A stretch of DNA of 64,000 nt from Parafrankia irregularis (GCF_001536285.1 NZ_FAOZ01000005.1:447259-511258); one strand, 5' to 3'; counted from the first letter of the stretch, positions 7,545 to 17,850 are shown. Translations and numbers: made by a program. The notes: generated by a model from the sequence alone, not told the origin.

Positions 7545-8600
7545 TCACTCGGTGACCGTGGCGGCAACAGCGGGGGTCGCGGAGGCGGCGGGGGCCGCGG
7601 CGGGAGGGACCACGCTGACCACGTCGACCCGCTGGGTGGCGACCAGCGCCCCACGCCCCACGCCGACGTAACGGCCGGAGGTCGGCGCAACGTCCTGGTA
7701 GTCACGCCCGACCCCGACCGTCACATAACGCAGATCAGCGGTCCGGTCGTGACAGGGGTCGAACGGCACCGCCACCGCACCCGCCCCACCCGGCGACAGC
7801 GCCCCACCCCGCGGCACCGCCCTGCCCGACGGCAGCGCACCGCTCGACGGCAGTGCACCGCTCGACGGCAGTGCACCGCTCGACGACAGTGCACCGCTCG
7901 ACGACAGCGCACCGCCGGACGACAACGCACCGCTCGGCACGACCACCTCGACCCAGGCGTGCGAAGCCCCTTCGCCCACCAGGTGCCCGGACACGTAGCG
8001 CGCCGGGATCCCGACCGCCCGACACATGGCGATCATGATGTGGGCCTGGTCCTGACACACCCCGGACCCGCCGGCGAGGGCCTGGGCGGCGGTCGTCCCC
8101 ACATCGGTACTGCCCGATACGTACTCGATGCGCTGATACACCCAGCCGCAGACACGACGGGCCGTGGCGACCGGGTCGGAGCTCGCCAACGAGCGGGCCG
8201 CGTCGACCATCGCGGCGGTCGGCGTCGTGAGCGGGGTCGGGGCGAGCAGCCGGCGGCTGCTGAGCGCGGACGCCGGAAGCTCCGGCCAGCCGAGGTCGGC
8301 GACCCGCTCCACGACCACGGTGATGTCGAAGTCCAGCGTCGGCGGGACGACGTCGATCCTGATGTTGGCCACCTGCAGCCCGTCCGGCCCACGCTGCCAG
8401 GTCGTGCGCGCCTGGGGCGCGGAGACCCGCAGGTCCATGTAACGCCGCAGCTGACCGCCGTGGCGGACGGGCGGCACGGCGACAAGCCGGTGGTCGAGAT
8501 CCGTCGCGGCTCCGTCGTAGGTGTATCGGAAGCGCTGGCTCACCCGATAGGTGACCCGCTCGGCGCCCACCAGGTCGACCTCGCCCGCGGGTTCCGACAT
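7545..8600 (-). CDS. Transglutaminase-like cysteine protease-fold protein
   Basis: About 351 residues. An N-terminal transglutaminase-associated region (RVTYRVSQRFRYTYDG) precedes a transglutaminase core with GVCQDQAH (catalytic Cys) and GASHAWVEV (catalytic His). The Asp is probably in VPFDPCHD. An array of SGALPS-type repeats is inserted between the His and the Asp (DNA 7827-7934). Bacterial members of this type are usually peptidases or amidases of unknown target. The ATG at 8600 fits the domain start; the frame stays open to 8744 but looks non-coding there. It is divergent from ppk. Confidence 0.82.
   Translation of the reverse strand: MSEPAGEVDLVGAERVTYRVSQRFRYTYDGAATDLDHRLVAVPPVRHGGQLRRYMDLRVSAPQARTTWQRGPDGLQVANIRIDVVPPTLDFDITVVVERVADLGWPELPASALSSRRLLAPTPLTTPTAAMVDAARSLASSDPVATARRVCGWVYQRIEYVSGSTDVGTTAAQALAGGSGVCQDQAHIMIAMCRAVGIPARYVSGHLVGEGASHAWVEVVVPSGALSSGGALSSSGALSSSGALPSSGALPSSGALPSGRAVPRGGALSPGGAGAVAVPFDPCHDRTADLRYVTVGVGRDYQDVAPTSGRYVGVGRGALVATQRVDVVSVVPPAAAPAASATPAVAATVTE
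7827..7934. repeat. 18-bp tandem repeat, six units, in-frame
   Basis: Six consecutive 18-bp units of the form CGACGGCAGTGCACCGCT, with a few substitutions. They encode Ser-Gly-Ala-Leu-Pro/Ser-Ser hexapeptides in the transglutaminase-like protein. Units 2 and 3 are identical. Confidence 0.95.
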
Positions 8601-8849
8601 GCCGTGATGGGGATCATGCGGGGCGCACCCGTCCCTGATCGGCCCGGAAGTTGGCGCCACGCCGTCGATCGTCGCTCGTTTCTGTTTCCCGCCCGTTAAC
8701 GGCGGGGACGCCCCCGCCCAGCCTTTACCGAACAATGTCAACACGGACCATCATCGCTTCCTGCGCGACACAACCAGTCCACACGATGACCTCACATCGT
8801 CATCCTTCGCAGCTGCCGAGTTCACGCGGAACTGGCAGCATGGGCAGAC

Positions 8850-11045
8850 ATGAGCGAGCTGGTCGCGACCCGGTCGGAACAGCCGCAGCGAAAGGCTCGG
8901 AGCGCGCTGCTGGAACCCCTGGAGGCGCCTCGTGCGCCAGCCCCGTCGGATCTTCCCCCGGGTCGGTTCATCAACCGGGAGAAGTCCTGGCTGGACTTCA
9001 ACGCGCGCGTCCTGGCGCTTGCTGAGGATGTCTCGACACCCCTGCTGGAGCGGGCGAAGTTCCTCGCGATCTTCGCCAGCAACCTCGACGAGTTCTACAT
9101 GGTGCGGGTGGCCGGCCTGATGCGCCGCCACGCCACCCGCCTCGCGGTCCGCTCGGCGGACGGCCTGACCGCACGCGAGCAGCTCGATCTCATCAGCCGC
9201 ACGACCGCCGAGCTCACCGCCCGCCATTCCCGGTGCTTCACCGACGAGGTGGCGCCGTCACTCGCCCACGCCGGAATCACGATCAAACTCTGGCAGCAGC
9301 TCGAAGCACCGCAGCGGGAACGGCTACGGAACTACTTCGCCCAGCAGATCTTTCCGGTTCTCACTCCGCTCGCCGTCGATCCCGCCCACCCGTTTCCCTA
9401 CATCAGCGGGCTGTCGCTCAATCTCGCCGTCGCCGTGCGTGAACCGGGCGGCGAATCCGAACGGTTCGCCCGGGTCAAGGTTCCACCGAACGTCCCCCGA
9501 CTGATCAGGGTGGATGTCGACGAGAGCACCGAAGGCCTGGCCGGTGCGCGGGACGACTCCACCGCGTGCTTCGTGCCGCTGGAAGAGGTCATCGCGGCTC
9601 ATCTCGGGCAGCTCTTTCCCGGCATGGAGGTCGTCGACTCACACCTGTTCAGGGTCACCCGCAACGCGGACCTCGAGGTCGAGGAGGACGAGGCGGAGGA
9701 TCTGCTGCAGGCGCTGGAGCGCGAGCTCGCGCGCCGCCGGTTCGGCCCCGCGGTGCGGCTCGAGGTGGACGCCGACATCGACGACGACCTGCTGAACCTG
9801 CTGATGCGCGAGCTGGAGATCACCGAGCGCGAGGTGCACCGGGTCCGCGGCCCGCTGGACATGTCCGTCCTGTGGGCTCTGTACGACCTCGACCGCCCCG
9901 AGCTGAAGGACGCGCCGCGGGTACCCGTGACCCACCCCCGGCTGCTCAACGACGAGGGCGAGCCGACGGACTTCTTCAGCGTGCTCCGCGAGGTCGACGT
10001 CCTGGTTCATCATCCGTACGACTCGTTCACCACGTCGGTGCAGCGCTTCCTGGAGCAGGCCGCCGCGGACCCGAACGTGCTCGCCATCAAGCAGACCCTG
10101 TACCGGACCTCCGGCGACTCCCCGATCGTCGACGCGCTCGTCGCCGCGGCGGAGGCGGGCAAGCAGGTCGTCGTCCTGGTGGAGATCAAGGCCCGGTTCG
10201 ACGAGAGTGCCAACATCCGCTGGGCCCGGGAGCTGGAACGAGCCGGCTGCCATGTCGTGTACGGCCTGATCGGGCTCAAGACGCACTGCAAGATCTGCCT
10301 CGTCGTGCGGCAGGAGCGCGGAGGGCTGCGCCGCTACTGCCACGTCGGCACCGGGAACTACAACCCGAAGACCGCGCGGCTCTACGAGGACATCGGCCTG
10401 CTCACCGCGAACCCGGACGTCGGAGCCGACCTGACCGACCTGTTCAACGTGCTGACGGGCTACAGCCGGCAGACCGAGTACCGCTCACTGCTGGTCGCCC
10501 CGCAGCACATGCGGGACGGAATCATCGAGCGTGTGGAGGCCGAGATCGCCGCCGCCCGCGAGGGCCGGGAGTGCGGCATCCGCATCAAGGTCAACAGCCT
10601 GGTCGACGAGCAGCTCATCGACGCGCTCTACCGGGCGTCGATCGCCGGGGTGCCGATCCAGTGCCTTGTCCGCGGCATCTGTGCCCTGCGACCGGGAGTT
10701 CCCGGGCTCTCCGAGACGGTGCACGTCCGATCGATCCTCGGGCGGTTCCTGGAGCACAGCAGGGTGCTGGAGTTCGTGTCGGCGGGCGAGTTCTGGATCG
10801 GCAGCGCCGACATGATGCACCGCAACCTCGACCGCCGGATCGAGGCGCTGGTGCGGGTTCCACACGCCGAACGCCAGGCCGCCGTGCGCGGGATGCTCGA
10901 CCATGCCTTCTCCGACCAGGTCTCCGCCTGGGTCCTCGCCCCGGACGGCCGCTGGGAGCGGCACACCACCAGTGCCGACGACGTGGCGCTGTCGGACTAC
11001 CAGCACGACCTGATGGCTCGTGCGGTCGAGCGCGGGCGCCGCTGA
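8850..11045 (+). CDS. ppk: Polyphosphate kinase
   Basis: 731 residues, the normal PPK1 length. It polymerises the gamma-phosphate of ATP into polyphosphate. Visible: [16 protein letters not shown] near residue 40; [15 protein letters not shown]; the [20 protein letters not shown] block with the autophosphorylated His near residue 498; and [12 protein letters not shown] with a second conserved His near 657. The gene stands alone, divergent from the transglutaminase-like gene across a 249-bp spacer and convergent with the HU gene. Confidence 0.97.
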   Translation: MSELVATRSEQPQRKARSALLEPLEAPRAPAPSDLPPGRFINREKSWLDFNARVLALAEDVSTPLLERAKFLAIFASNLDEFYMVRVAGLMRRHATRLAVRSADGLTAREQLDLISRTTAELTARHSRCFTDEVAPSLAHAGITIKLWQQLEAPQRERLRNYFAQQIFPVLTPLAVDPAHPFPYISGLSLNLAVAVREPGGESERFARVKVPPNVPRLIRVDVDESTEGLAGARDDSTACFVPLEEVIAAHLGQLFPGMEVVDSHLFRVTRNADLEVEEDEAEDLLQALERELARRRFGPAVRLEVDADIDDDLLNLLMRELEITEREVHRVRGPLDMSVLWALYDLDRPELKDAPRVPVTHPRLLNDEGEPTDFFSVLREVDVLVHHPYDSFTTSVQRFLEQAAADPNVLAIKQTLYRTSGDSPIVDALVAAAEAGKQVVVLVEIKARFDESANIRWARELERAGCHVVYGLIGLKTHCKICLVVRQERGGLRRYCHVGTGNYNPKTARLYEDIGLLTANPDVGADLTDLFNVLTGYSRQTEYRSLLVAPQHMRDGIIERVEAEIAAAREGRECGIRIKVNSLVDEQLIDALYRASIAGVPIQCLVRGICALRPGVPGLSETVHVRSILGRFLEHSRVLEFVSAGEFWIGSADMMHRNLDRRIEALVRVPHAERQAAVRGMLDHAFSDQVSAWVLAPDGRWERHTTSADDVALSDYQHDLMARAVERGRR

Positions 11046-11175
11046 GGCTGGATCACCGCCGCTCCGGCACCGCACCCCACCGAGCCGGACGGATCGCCGA
11101 GCCGGCCGCGGCCGTGCCGCCGGACACATCGCCGGGCCGGCCGCGGCCGGGCCGCCGGTCACGGCCGCGCCGGAA

Positions 11176-11203
11176 GGCGGCCGTGGGCGGCGGCACGGCC
11201 GCC
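11176..11203. terminator. GC-rich hairpin between ppk and hup
   Basis: Ten-base arms 11176-11185 and 11194-11203 around an 8-base loop, just past the HU stop. There is no T-run, as is common in high-GC actinomycetes. It probably serves both converging genes. Confidence 0.5.
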
Positions 11204-11210
11204 GCGCGCT

Positions 11211-11495
11211 TCAGTCGCTGCTGGCGGAAACGCTGGCCTTGAACTCGGAGCCGGGCCGAAACTTCGGCACCACGGACGCGGCGACGTGCACGGGCTCACC
11301 GGTCGCGGGGTTGCGGCCGGTGCGGGCGGCGCGCTCCACCCGCTCGAACACACCGAAACCGGTGATCGTGACCTTCTCGCCGCCGGCCACGGCCTCCTGG
11401 ATCGCGTCGAACACGGCGTCGACTGCCTTGGTGGCGTTCGACCGCCCGCCCTCGATCTGCTGAGCGATGCGGTCAACCAACTGGGACTTGTTCAC
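11211..11495 (-). CDS. hup: HU family histone-like DNA-binding protein
   Basis: 94 residues, the short HU form. It begins MNKSQLVDRIAQQI and contains the arm motif GRNPATGEPV. HU bends and compacts DNA as a dimer. Unlike the long actinobacterial HupB type, there is no Lys/Ala-rich C-terminal tail. It lies next to leuD, the arrangement also known for the short HU of streptomycetes. Confidence 0.95.
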   Translation of the reverse strand: MNKSQLVDRIAQQIEGGRSNATKAVDAVFDAIQEAVAGGEKVTITGFGVFERVERAARTGRNPATGEPVHVAASVVPKFRPGSEFKASVSASSD

Positions 11496-12066
11496 AACAA
11501 CCTCCGGACGCCCCCGCGCTTGACGGGGTGGGGAGCAGATCGGGCATCACACTGCGCTGCACCGTAGGCATCTCCACTGTCGAGGGCAATTCCCATGAGC
11601 GTGTCGCGTCACACAAACCCGCACGTCAGCGGGTTCGCGCCGGGTGACTACCGCTTGTGCACTGTTCGACGAGGCCGCCGCATCCTGCAGTTTCGTCACC
11701 TTGAGTCACTTTTTGCCAGCGGCGATTCATGCCGAACGTCACGAATTGATAGCCCCCAGACGCAACGAGACGGGTGTGCTTACCGCAACGCACCGGCGCA
11801 CTACCCCAAGCGGATGTGAGATCACACTCAGCACCACAACGAGCACTCGAACGGGGATGCCCCCGAGGTGGCGCGACCGCCCTCCGATGCGGTGGCCCGA
11901 TGGCTGTGGATGTGATCAAAGCAACATCCCCTCGGCGGCCCCGACAGGCCGCCCAATGGCCCGAAAAGCCCTGTGCCGGGCCGGGTCGGAGCGTCCGCTG
12001 AAGCCCCGGACCCGGCCGGCCCGGCGGCTGTGACGACCCGGACCGGCCTCGTGCAGGGCTTCGGGC
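11496..12066. other. Long intergenic region upstream of hup
   Basis: About 570 bases between the hup start and the leuD stop. It should carry the hup promoter and any leuCD terminator. A small inverted repeat (11616-11622 with 11629-11635) is visible. The 11640-11830 part is less GC-rich than its surroundings. Short frames here resemble no known protein. Confidence 0.45.
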
Positions 12067-12654
12067 TCAGGCCGTGGTCGGCAGCCAGGCCGGCCGGCCC
12101 GCCTCGAACTCGGTGATCCGCTCCTCGTGACGCAGCGTCAACCCGACGTCGTCCAGGCCCTCCATGAGCCGCCACCGGGTGAAGTCGTCGAGCTCGAAGC
12201 CGACCGTCTGGCCGGCGCCGCGGACCTCGCGGGCCACCAGGTCGACGGTGATCTCCGTCGTCGGATCGGCCTCCACGGCGGCCGTCAGCGCCTCGACGAC
12301 GTCGACCGGTACCACCACCGGAAGCAGGCCGTTGCCCAGCGCGTTGCCCCGGAAGATGTCGGCGAAGCGAGGCGAGAGCACGGCGCGGAACCCGTAGTCC
12401 TGCAGGGCCCAGACCGCGTGCTCCCGCGACGAGCCGGTGCCGAAGTCGGGCCCGGCGAGCAAGATCGACGCCCCGGCGTACGCCGGGTTGTTCAGGACGA
12501 ACGACGGGTCCTCCCGCCACTCGGAGAACAGGCCGGCGCCGAAGCCCGTGCGCTCGATGCGCTTGAGCCACTCGCTCGGGATGATCTGGTCGGTGTCGAC
12601 GTCGCTGCGTCGCAGCGGCACCGCCCGACCGGTGTGGATGGTGAACGCCTCCAT
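12067..12654 (-). CDS. leuD: 3-isopropylmalate dehydratase small subunit
   Basis: About 195 residues. With LeuC it isomerises 2-isopropylmalate to 3-isopropylmalate; actinobacterial LeuCD also serves the citramalate route. Visible: [16 protein letters not shown], the [17 protein letters not shown] swivel-domain block and [11 protein letters not shown]. The ATG at 12654 is chosen because AAGGGGA lies about ten bases upstream; an in-frame GTG at 12663 would sit too close to it. It is 84 bp downstream of leuC, in the same direction. Confidence 0.96.
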   Translation of the reverse strand: MEAFTIHTGRAVPLRRSDVDTDQIIPSEWLKRIERTGFGAGLFSEWREDPSFVLNNPAYAGASILLAGPDFGTGSSREHAVWALQDYGFRAVLSPRFADIFRGNALGNGLLPVVVPVDVVEALTAAVEADPTTEITVDLVAREVRGAGQTVGFELDDFTRWRLMEGLDDVGLTLRHEERITEFEAGRPAWLPTTA

Positions 12655-12679
12655 GACAGGCACGTCCCCTTCGAAATCG

Positions 12680-12699
12680 TTCGAACGGCTTCGTTCGAA
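12680..12699. repeat. Hairpin with TTCGAA boxes in the leuC-leuD spacer
   Basis: Eight-base arms (12680-12687 and 12692-12699) around GCTT. TTCGAA occurs three times within 30 bases (12670, 12680, 12694). It lies just upstream of the leuD ribosome binding site, so it could adjust leuD translation or transcript stability. Confidence 0.5.
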
Positions 12700-12738
12700 A
12701 GTCGCTGTGTGCAGGCGGCTACGGGTCGGAGCGGACGG

Positions 12739-14136
12739 CTACAGGTCTGCGGGCGCGGTCAGGCGGCCGGTCACCGCGGTGGCGGCGGCGACCTCCGGCG
12801 ACACCAGATGGGTGCGGCCCCCGGGGCCCTGGCGGCCTTCGAAGTTGCGGTTCGACGTCGACGCGCTGCGCTCCCCCGGCGACAGGGTGTCCGGGTTCAT
12901 GCCCAGGCACATCGAGCAGCCCGCGCTGCGCCAGTCGGCGCCCGCCGCGCGGAACACCTCGTCCAGGCCCTCGGCCTCGGCCTGTGCCTTGACCTCCATC
13001 GAACCGGGGACGATCAGGACCCGCAGCCCGTCGGCCACCCGCCGCCCGCGCAGCACCTCGGCGGCGGCACGCAGGTCGGAGAGCCGGCCGTTGGTGCAGG
13101 AGCCGATGAAGACGGTGTCGACGGCGACGTCGCTCAGCGGCGCGCCGGGTGTGAGACCCATGTACGCCAGGGCCCGCTCCACCGAGGCCTTCGCCGCCGC
13201 GTCGCCGTAGTCGGCCGGGTCCGGAACAGCGGTGTTCAGCGGCGCCGCCTGGCCGGGGTTCGTTCCCCAGGTGACGTAGGGGCTCAGGCTCGGCGCGTCG
13301 ATGACCACCTCGTGGTCGAAGGTCGCGTCGTCGTCGGTCGCCAGCGTCCGCCAGTAGGCGACGGCGGCATCCCAGTCGGCCCCCTGCGGCGCGTTCGGAC
13401 GGCCCTTCAGGTACTCGAAGGTCGTCTCGTCCGGGGCGATCATGCCGGCCCGCGCGCCGGCCTCGATGGACATGTTGCAGACCGTCATCCGGCCTTCCAT
13501 CGACAGCGCGCGCACGGCCTCGCCGCGGTACTCGATGACGTAGCCGGCCCCGCCGCCCGTGCCGATCCTGGCGATCACCGCGAGGATCAGGTCCTTGGCG
13601 GTGACACCGGCCGGCAGCTCGCCCTGCACGGTGACGGCCATCGTCTTCGGCCGGCGCTGCGGCAGGGTCTGGGTCGCCAGCACGTGCTCGACCTGGCTCG
13701 TGCCGATGCCGAACGCCAGCGCGCCGAAGGCGCCGTGGGTCGAGGTGTGGCTGTCACCACAGACGATCGTCATCCCGGGCTCGGACAGGCCCAGCTGCGG
13801 ACCGACCACGTGAACGATTCCCTGCCCCGGGTCGTTCATCGGGAACAGGCGGACACCGAAGTCGGCGCAGTTCTTGCGCAGCGCCTCCACCTGCGCCCGC
13901 GACACCGGGTCCGCGATCGGGAGCAGGGTGTCGGTCGTCGGGACGTTGTGGTCCTCGGTGGCGATCGTCAGGTCGGGCCGCCGGACCGGCCGGCCAGCCA
14001 GCCTCAGGGCTTCGAACGCCTGCGGCGACGTGACCTCGTGGACGAGGTGCAGGTCGATGTAGAGCAGGTCCGGCTCTCCGTCGGCGCGGCGGACGACGTG
14101 TGCGTCCCAGACCTTCTCCGCGAGTGTGCGCCCCAT
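12739..14136 (-). CDS. leuC: 3-isopropylmalate dehydratase large subunit
   Basis: About 465 residues, normal for LeuC. It starts [15 protein letters not shown], after AGAGGGAG. It carries the aconitase-family iron-sulfur ligands in GSCTNGR and [10 protein letters not shown], and the [13 protein letters not shown] substrate loop. It forms a heterodimer with LeuD. It is transcribed away from the IclR-type regulator; three palindromes lie in the shared upstream region. Confidence 0.97.
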   Translation of the reverse strand: MGRTLAEKVWDAHVVRRADGEPDLLYIDLHLVHEVTSPQAFEALRLAGRPVRRPDLTIATEDHNVPTTDTLLPIADPVSRAQVEALRKNCADFGVRLFPMNDPGQGIVHVVGPQLGLSEPGMTIVCGDSHTSTHGAFGALAFGIGTSQVEHVLATQTLPQRRPKTMAVTVQGELPAGVTAKDLILAVIARIGTGGGAGYVIEYRGEAVRALSMEGRMTVCNMSIEAGARAGMIAPDETTFEYLKGRPNAPQGADWDAAVAYWRTLATDDDATFDHEVVIDAPSLSPYVTWGTNPGQAAPLNTAVPDPADYGDAAAKASVERALAYMGLTPGAPLSDVAVDTVFIGSCTNGRLSDLRAAAEVLRGRRVADGLRVLIVPGSMEVKAQAEAEGLDEVFRAAGADWRSAGCSMCLGMNPDTLSPGERSASTSNRNFEGRQGPGGRTHLVSPEVAAATAVTGRLTAPADL

Positions 14137-14284
14137 TGGCCCCACTCCCTCTCTGGCGTGAGCCGGGCCCACGCTGCTCGAATCCCGGTGTCATGACTGC
14201 GCCGCGGGAGGCGGTCGCCTGGCCTCCCGCTCGTCTGGTTTTCCGCTTCGTGGTTTCCCACTTACCTCGCCTGCCCGTCCCGCT

Positions 14285-14331
14285 CCTGAGACGTCTCAGG
14301 CTTGAGACGTCTCAGCTCTCGAGACGTCTCA
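14285..14331. promoter_or_regulatory. Three tandem palindromes, candidate operator for leuCD and its regulator
   Basis: The core GAGACGTCTC occurs three times, with centres near 14292, 14308 and 14325 (spacing 16 and 17 bp). The first copy is part of a perfect 16-bp palindrome, CCTGAGACGTCTCAGG (14285-14300). The sites lie in the 220-bp divergent spacer, 26 bp before the regulator start. IclR-type regulators typically bind short palindromes here and control leuCD and themselves. Confidence 0.8.
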
Positions 14332-14356
14332 GTACTTGGGATGGCAGTATCAGACT

Positions 14357-15142
14357 ATGGAACATAGTAGCGGCGTCGGCGTCCTGGACAAGGCCGCCCT
14401 GGTTCTGACCGCTGTGGAGCATGGCCCCGCCGACCTGCGCGACCTCGTCGCCCAGACCGGGCTGAGCCGAGCCACCGCCCACCGGCTCGCCAGCGCTCTG
14501 GAGGTCCACCGGCTGCTGGCACGCGACGCGGCCGGGCGCTTTGTTCCCGGACCTCGGCTCGCCGCCGGCAGCCCCGCCGCACTGCCCTGGGAGATGCTGG
14601 ACGCGGCCGGCAAGATTCTGACCGCTCTGCGCGACGAGACCGGCGAGAGCACCCAGCTGTACGTTCGGCGCGGCCCGGTCCGGGTGTGCGTCGCCGCGGC
14701 GGAACGCTCCACCGGCCTTCGCGACACCGTGCCGGTCGGCGCGGCCCTGCCGATGACCGCCGGATCGGGCGCGCAGGTCCTCCTCGCCTTCGCCGACGCC
14801 GCCGAGCCCGATCTGCTGGCCCGCGCCACGTTCGCCCCGGACATCCTGGCCCGGGTGCGCCGGCGCGGCTGGGCGGAGAGCATCGGCGAGCGCGAGCCCG
14901 GCCTGGCATCGGTGTCAGCCCCGGTCTTCGACGGATCGGGCCTGGTCGCCGCGGTGTCGCTGTCCGGACCGGTCGAACGGCTCACCCGGTCGCCGGGACG
15001 GCGCCACGGCCCGGTCGTCGTCGCCGCGGCCCGGCAGCTGTCAGCGCCGGGCCCGGCGGCGGCGCCGGTCGCGCCGCGCCCGCCGCATCCCGACGATCAG
15101 AACGCGACCCCCCGGGAAAGTACCCGAAGTCACGATGGATAG
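14357..15142 (+). CDS. ndgR: IclR-family transcriptional regulator (NdgR/LtbR type)
   Basis: About 261 residues. The N-terminal winged helix contains LVAQTGLSRATAHRLASAL. The C-terminal effector domain contains TGLRDTVPVGAALPMTAGSGAQVLLAF and EREPGLASVSAPVFDGSG. A divergent location next to leuCD is the hallmark of the actinobacterial NdgR/LtbR group, which controls leucine and related amino acid synthesis. ATG at 14357 is chosen over the in-frame 14336 because it fits the family N-terminus. The last 40 residues are a Pro-rich tail. The triple palindrome upstream is the obvious binding candidate. Confidence 0.9.
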   Translation: MEHSSGVGVLDKAALVLTAVEHGPADLRDLVAQTGLSRATAHRLASALEVHRLLARDAAGRFVPGPRLAAGSPAALPWEMLDAAGKILTALRDETGESTQLYVRRGPVRVCVAAAERSTGLRDTVPVGAALPMTAGSGAQVLLAFADAAEPDLLARATFAPDILARVRRRGWAESIGEREPGLASVSAPVFDGSGLVAAVSLSGPVERLTRSPGRRHGPVVVAAARQLSAPGPAAAPVAPRPPHPDDQNATPRESTRSHDG

Positions 15143-15581
15143 CCGGAGAATGCCGGTCCGCGAACACACAGGAAAATCACGGGATTCTCGCCGTGAACAC
15201 CACCTGCGGGCATGGCGGGGCGCAATCCGGCCACAGCGGTAAGCGTCAGCGGGACCCCGACGCAACCGGGTGAGATGCGACGTCGTAGCCTTTGGTGGTC
15301 AACAGTCAGGATCGATGTTTCCGAGCGGTTGTCCACCCACGGACATGGATGTCGCACGGTTCGGCCTGACCGTGGCTCCGCGGTTTCCGGCCGGGGCTGC
15401 GAGTGCCCGGCCCGATGTGCTTCCAGGCCGATCGCTCCGGTCGGACGCGGCGCCAGTGGCCATGCGCAATCCCAGCGACGGCAGGCACGTCGGCGCGCTG
15501 CGGTTGCCGGGTCCCCGTCACGACGGGGCGCAGGCTCACGCCGGTCAGGCTCCCCACGGCAGTCAAAGGGGGAAAGGCGCA
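15143..15581. other. Intergenic region upstream of the Ser/Thr kinase
   Basis: About 440 bases. An open frame runs in from 15270, but it does not resemble kinase N-termini and is taken as non-coding. It probably holds the kinase promoter. No RNA gene was recognised. Confidence 0.45.
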
Positions 15582-17774
15582 GTGCGCAAACTGGGTTCGC
15601 GGTACGTCCTGCACGAGCTGATCGGGCAGGGCACTGCCGGCCAGGTCTGGCGCGGGGCCCACGTCCCCGACGGGGAGCCGGTGGCCATCAAGGTTCTCCG
15701 GCCGGAACTCGCGCATGATCCGGAGGTCGTCGACCGGTTCCTCCGCGAATGCGACCTCCTGGTGCAGCTTGACAGCCCCGAGCTGGTGCGGGTGCGGGAC
15801 CTGATCAAGGAGCCCGGCACGCTGGCAATCGTGATGGACCTCGTCGAGGGCATCGACCTACGCGCGCACCTCGACCAGAGCGGCCCACGCCCGGTAACCG
15901 AGGCCGCCCGCCTCGTCATCGGCCTGCTGTGGGCGCTCGACAGCGTGCACGACGCGGGCATCATCCACCGCGACGTCAAGCCCGAGAACGTGCTCATCGA
16001 CACCTCGGATCCGCGTCGTCCCTATGTGCGGCTCACCGACTTCGGCGTGGCCCGCATGATCCACACCCCGGGCCGGGCATCGCTGACCGGCCCGATCGGG
16101 ACCCCGCTCTACATGGCGCCCGAGCTTGCGGACGACGTCCCACCGACACCTTCGGTGGACATCTACGCCGCCGGAGTCGTGCTCTACGAGCTCATCGCCG
16201 GCAGTCCCCCGTTCGACCACGCGCATCCCGCCGACCTGATGCGGGCGCACCGCGAGGAGCAGCCGCTACCCATCCAGGGTGTGCCGCCGGCGGTCTGGGA
16301 CGTCCTGGCCTCAATGCTCGCGAAGTCACCGAAGCAACGCCCGGCCACCGCGGCGGACGCGGCGGAGGACCTGCTCGACGCCCTCGAGGACGACGACCGG
16401 GACCACGACCACGACTTCGACCAGGACTCCGGCAACAACAACCACACCACCCGGATCGACCGGGCCGAGCGACCCGGCGCGGCCGGACGAACTGGCACCG
16501 CCAGCCGATCCGGCGCAGCCGGACGTCGGCACGGCGCCCCCGCGGGACGCGACGCCGCCTTCGACGCCGCGCTCACCCAGGTCGGTGGGATCGCCCCCGT
16601 CGCCGCGACCAGCCTGCTCGCCGCCGGGGGGGACGCGACCGGCGCCCACAGCGGCTGGAACGACGCCGCGCACACCCAGGTCGCGGGCATTCCACCGGCC
16701 CGCGCCGACTGGGATGCCGCGGCGCACACGCAGATCGCCGGGATGCCGCCCGTGCGGCCAGACCGCGCCGGCGCCGGGGCCGGCCCGGGCACCGGCACCG
16801 GCACCGACTGGTCCGACGCCGCGACCGGGGCGCAGCCCGCGGTCCGGGTTCCGGCGCGTTCGGCGGGTTCGGCCTCCGACCGCAACACGGTGATCTCGAA
16901 GAGCAAGGATTCCGCACCCGTGGGTGCGCCAGGAGCGGGAGCGGGCGCACCGAGCGGCCGTTCGGCGGCCGACCGCCGCCGCCGCAGCCGCATCGCGGCC
17001 GGTGCCGGCCTGGTTGTGGCCCTCGTCGCCGGAGCCGGTGGCTGGGCGCTGGCCGCCGCCGGGGGCGGCGACACCACCCTGACCACGGACAGCAACCAGC
17101 AGATGTTCACCGACGATTCCGGCGTGGTCGCGACTCTTCCCGGGGGCAGCCCGATGCCGCCGGGCATGGCCCCGCCGGCCGCCGGCACGGACGGGCGCTC
17201 CACCGGTGCCGCGCGCGGCACCGCATCCGGCCGTCCCGGCCAGAGCACCTCGCCCGGCGCCAGCGCCACCCAGTCCGGGACGGCCTCCCCGAGCGCGAGC
17301 ACCAGCCCCAGCGCCTCGCCGACGGCCAAGGACGGAACCGTCCCCGACGTGACGAACCAGAGCAAGTCGGCTGCGACGAGCACGCTGAGCGGCAAGGGCT
17401 TCACGAACGTCGCGACCAGCGAGACCTGCCGGAAGGGCGAGAGCGGCGGGATCGTGCTCGGTCAGAGCCCCAACGCCGGCAGCGTCGTCCCGGTGTCCAC
17501 GAAGATCACATTGACCGTGCAGGCCACGGACTGCGTCGAGGTCCCGTCCGTCGCCGGCAGCTCGCTCAGCGCGGCACGGAGCAAGCTGACCAGCGCGGGG
17601 CTTGGCGTTCTGGACGGCGGGGGCGGCTGCCAGTGGGGAACCACCAGCACTGCGGCACGGACCAACCCCTCGGCCGGAACCATGATGCACAAGGGCGAGA
17701 ACGTCTGGCTCGAGCCGAACTGCGCCGCGTCACCAGCCCCGGCCCCGACAACACCAGCCGCCACCAGGACCTGA
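15582..17774 (+). CDS. Transmembrane PASTA Ser/Thr protein kinase
   Basis: About 730 residues. The N-terminal Hanks kinase has GQGTAGQVWRG, VAIKVL, HRDVKPEN (His near 129), the DFG loop and GTPLYMAPEL. A long Ala/Gly/Pro juxtamembrane region follows, with repeated TQVAGIPP-like units near residues 330, 363 and 382. One membrane helix lies near 471-494. Two PASTA-like domains follow outside, starting VPDVTNQSKSAATSTL and VPSVAGSSLSAARSKL. The architecture is that of PknB, which senses muropeptides and controls growth. GTG at 15582 follows AAAGGGGGAAAGG. Confidence 0.92.
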   Translation: MRKLGSRYVLHELIGQGTAGQVWRGAHVPDGEPVAIKVLRPELAHDPEVVDRFLRECDLLVQLDSPELVRVRDLIKEPGTLAIVMDLVEGIDLRAHLDQSGPRPVTEAARLVIGLLWALDSVHDAGIIHRDVKPENVLIDTSDPRRPYVRLTDFGVARMIHTPGRASLTGPIGTPLYMAPELADDVPPTPSVDIYAAGVVLYELIAGSPPFDHAHPADLMRAHREEQPLPIQGVPPAVWDVLASMLAKSPKQRPATAADAAEDLLDALEDDDRDHDHDFDQDSGNNNHTTRIDRAERPGAAGRTGTASRSGAAGRRHGAPAGRDAAFDAALTQVGGIAPVAATSLLAAGGDATGAHSGWNDAAHTQVAGIPPARADWDAAAHTQIAGMPPVRPDRAGAGAGPGTGTGTDWSDAATGAQPAVRVPARSAGSASDRNTVISKSKDSAPVGAPGAGAGAPSGRSAADRRRRSRIAAGAGLVVALVAGAGGWALAAAGGGDTTLTTDSNQQMFTDDSGVVATLPGGSPMPPGMAPPAAGTDGRSTGAARGTASGRPGQSTSPGASATQSGTASPSASTSPSASPTAKDGTVPDVTNQSKSAATSTLSGKGFTNVATSETCRKGESGGIVLGQSPNAGSVVPVSTKITLTVQATDCVEVPSVAGSSLSAARSKLTSAGLGVLDGGGGCQWGTTSTAARTNPSAGTMMHKGENVWLEPNCAASPAPAPTTPAATRT

Positions 17775-17850
17775 CAGGTCACCGGACCGCGCTCGACACC
17801 CACAGCCATCCCGACGCGGCTCGGGGCACGCAAAAGGGACGCGAGAGTCC

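Noticed and set aside
8601..8849. A phosphate-box in the ppk upstream region
   Set aside because: Only a single GTTCACGC-like word is present; the direct repeats expected of a PhoP site are not seen.
9599..11242. Long alternative frames inside ppk and other genes, on both strands
   Set aside because: They follow from the high GC content, have Arg/Pro/Ala-rich low-complexity translations and match no family, while the opposing frame encodes a clear conserved enzyme.
15270..15581. N-terminal extension of the Ser/Thr kinase frame
   Set aside because: The kinase domain begins right after GTG 15582, which has a good ribosome binding site. The extension has no recognisable domain.
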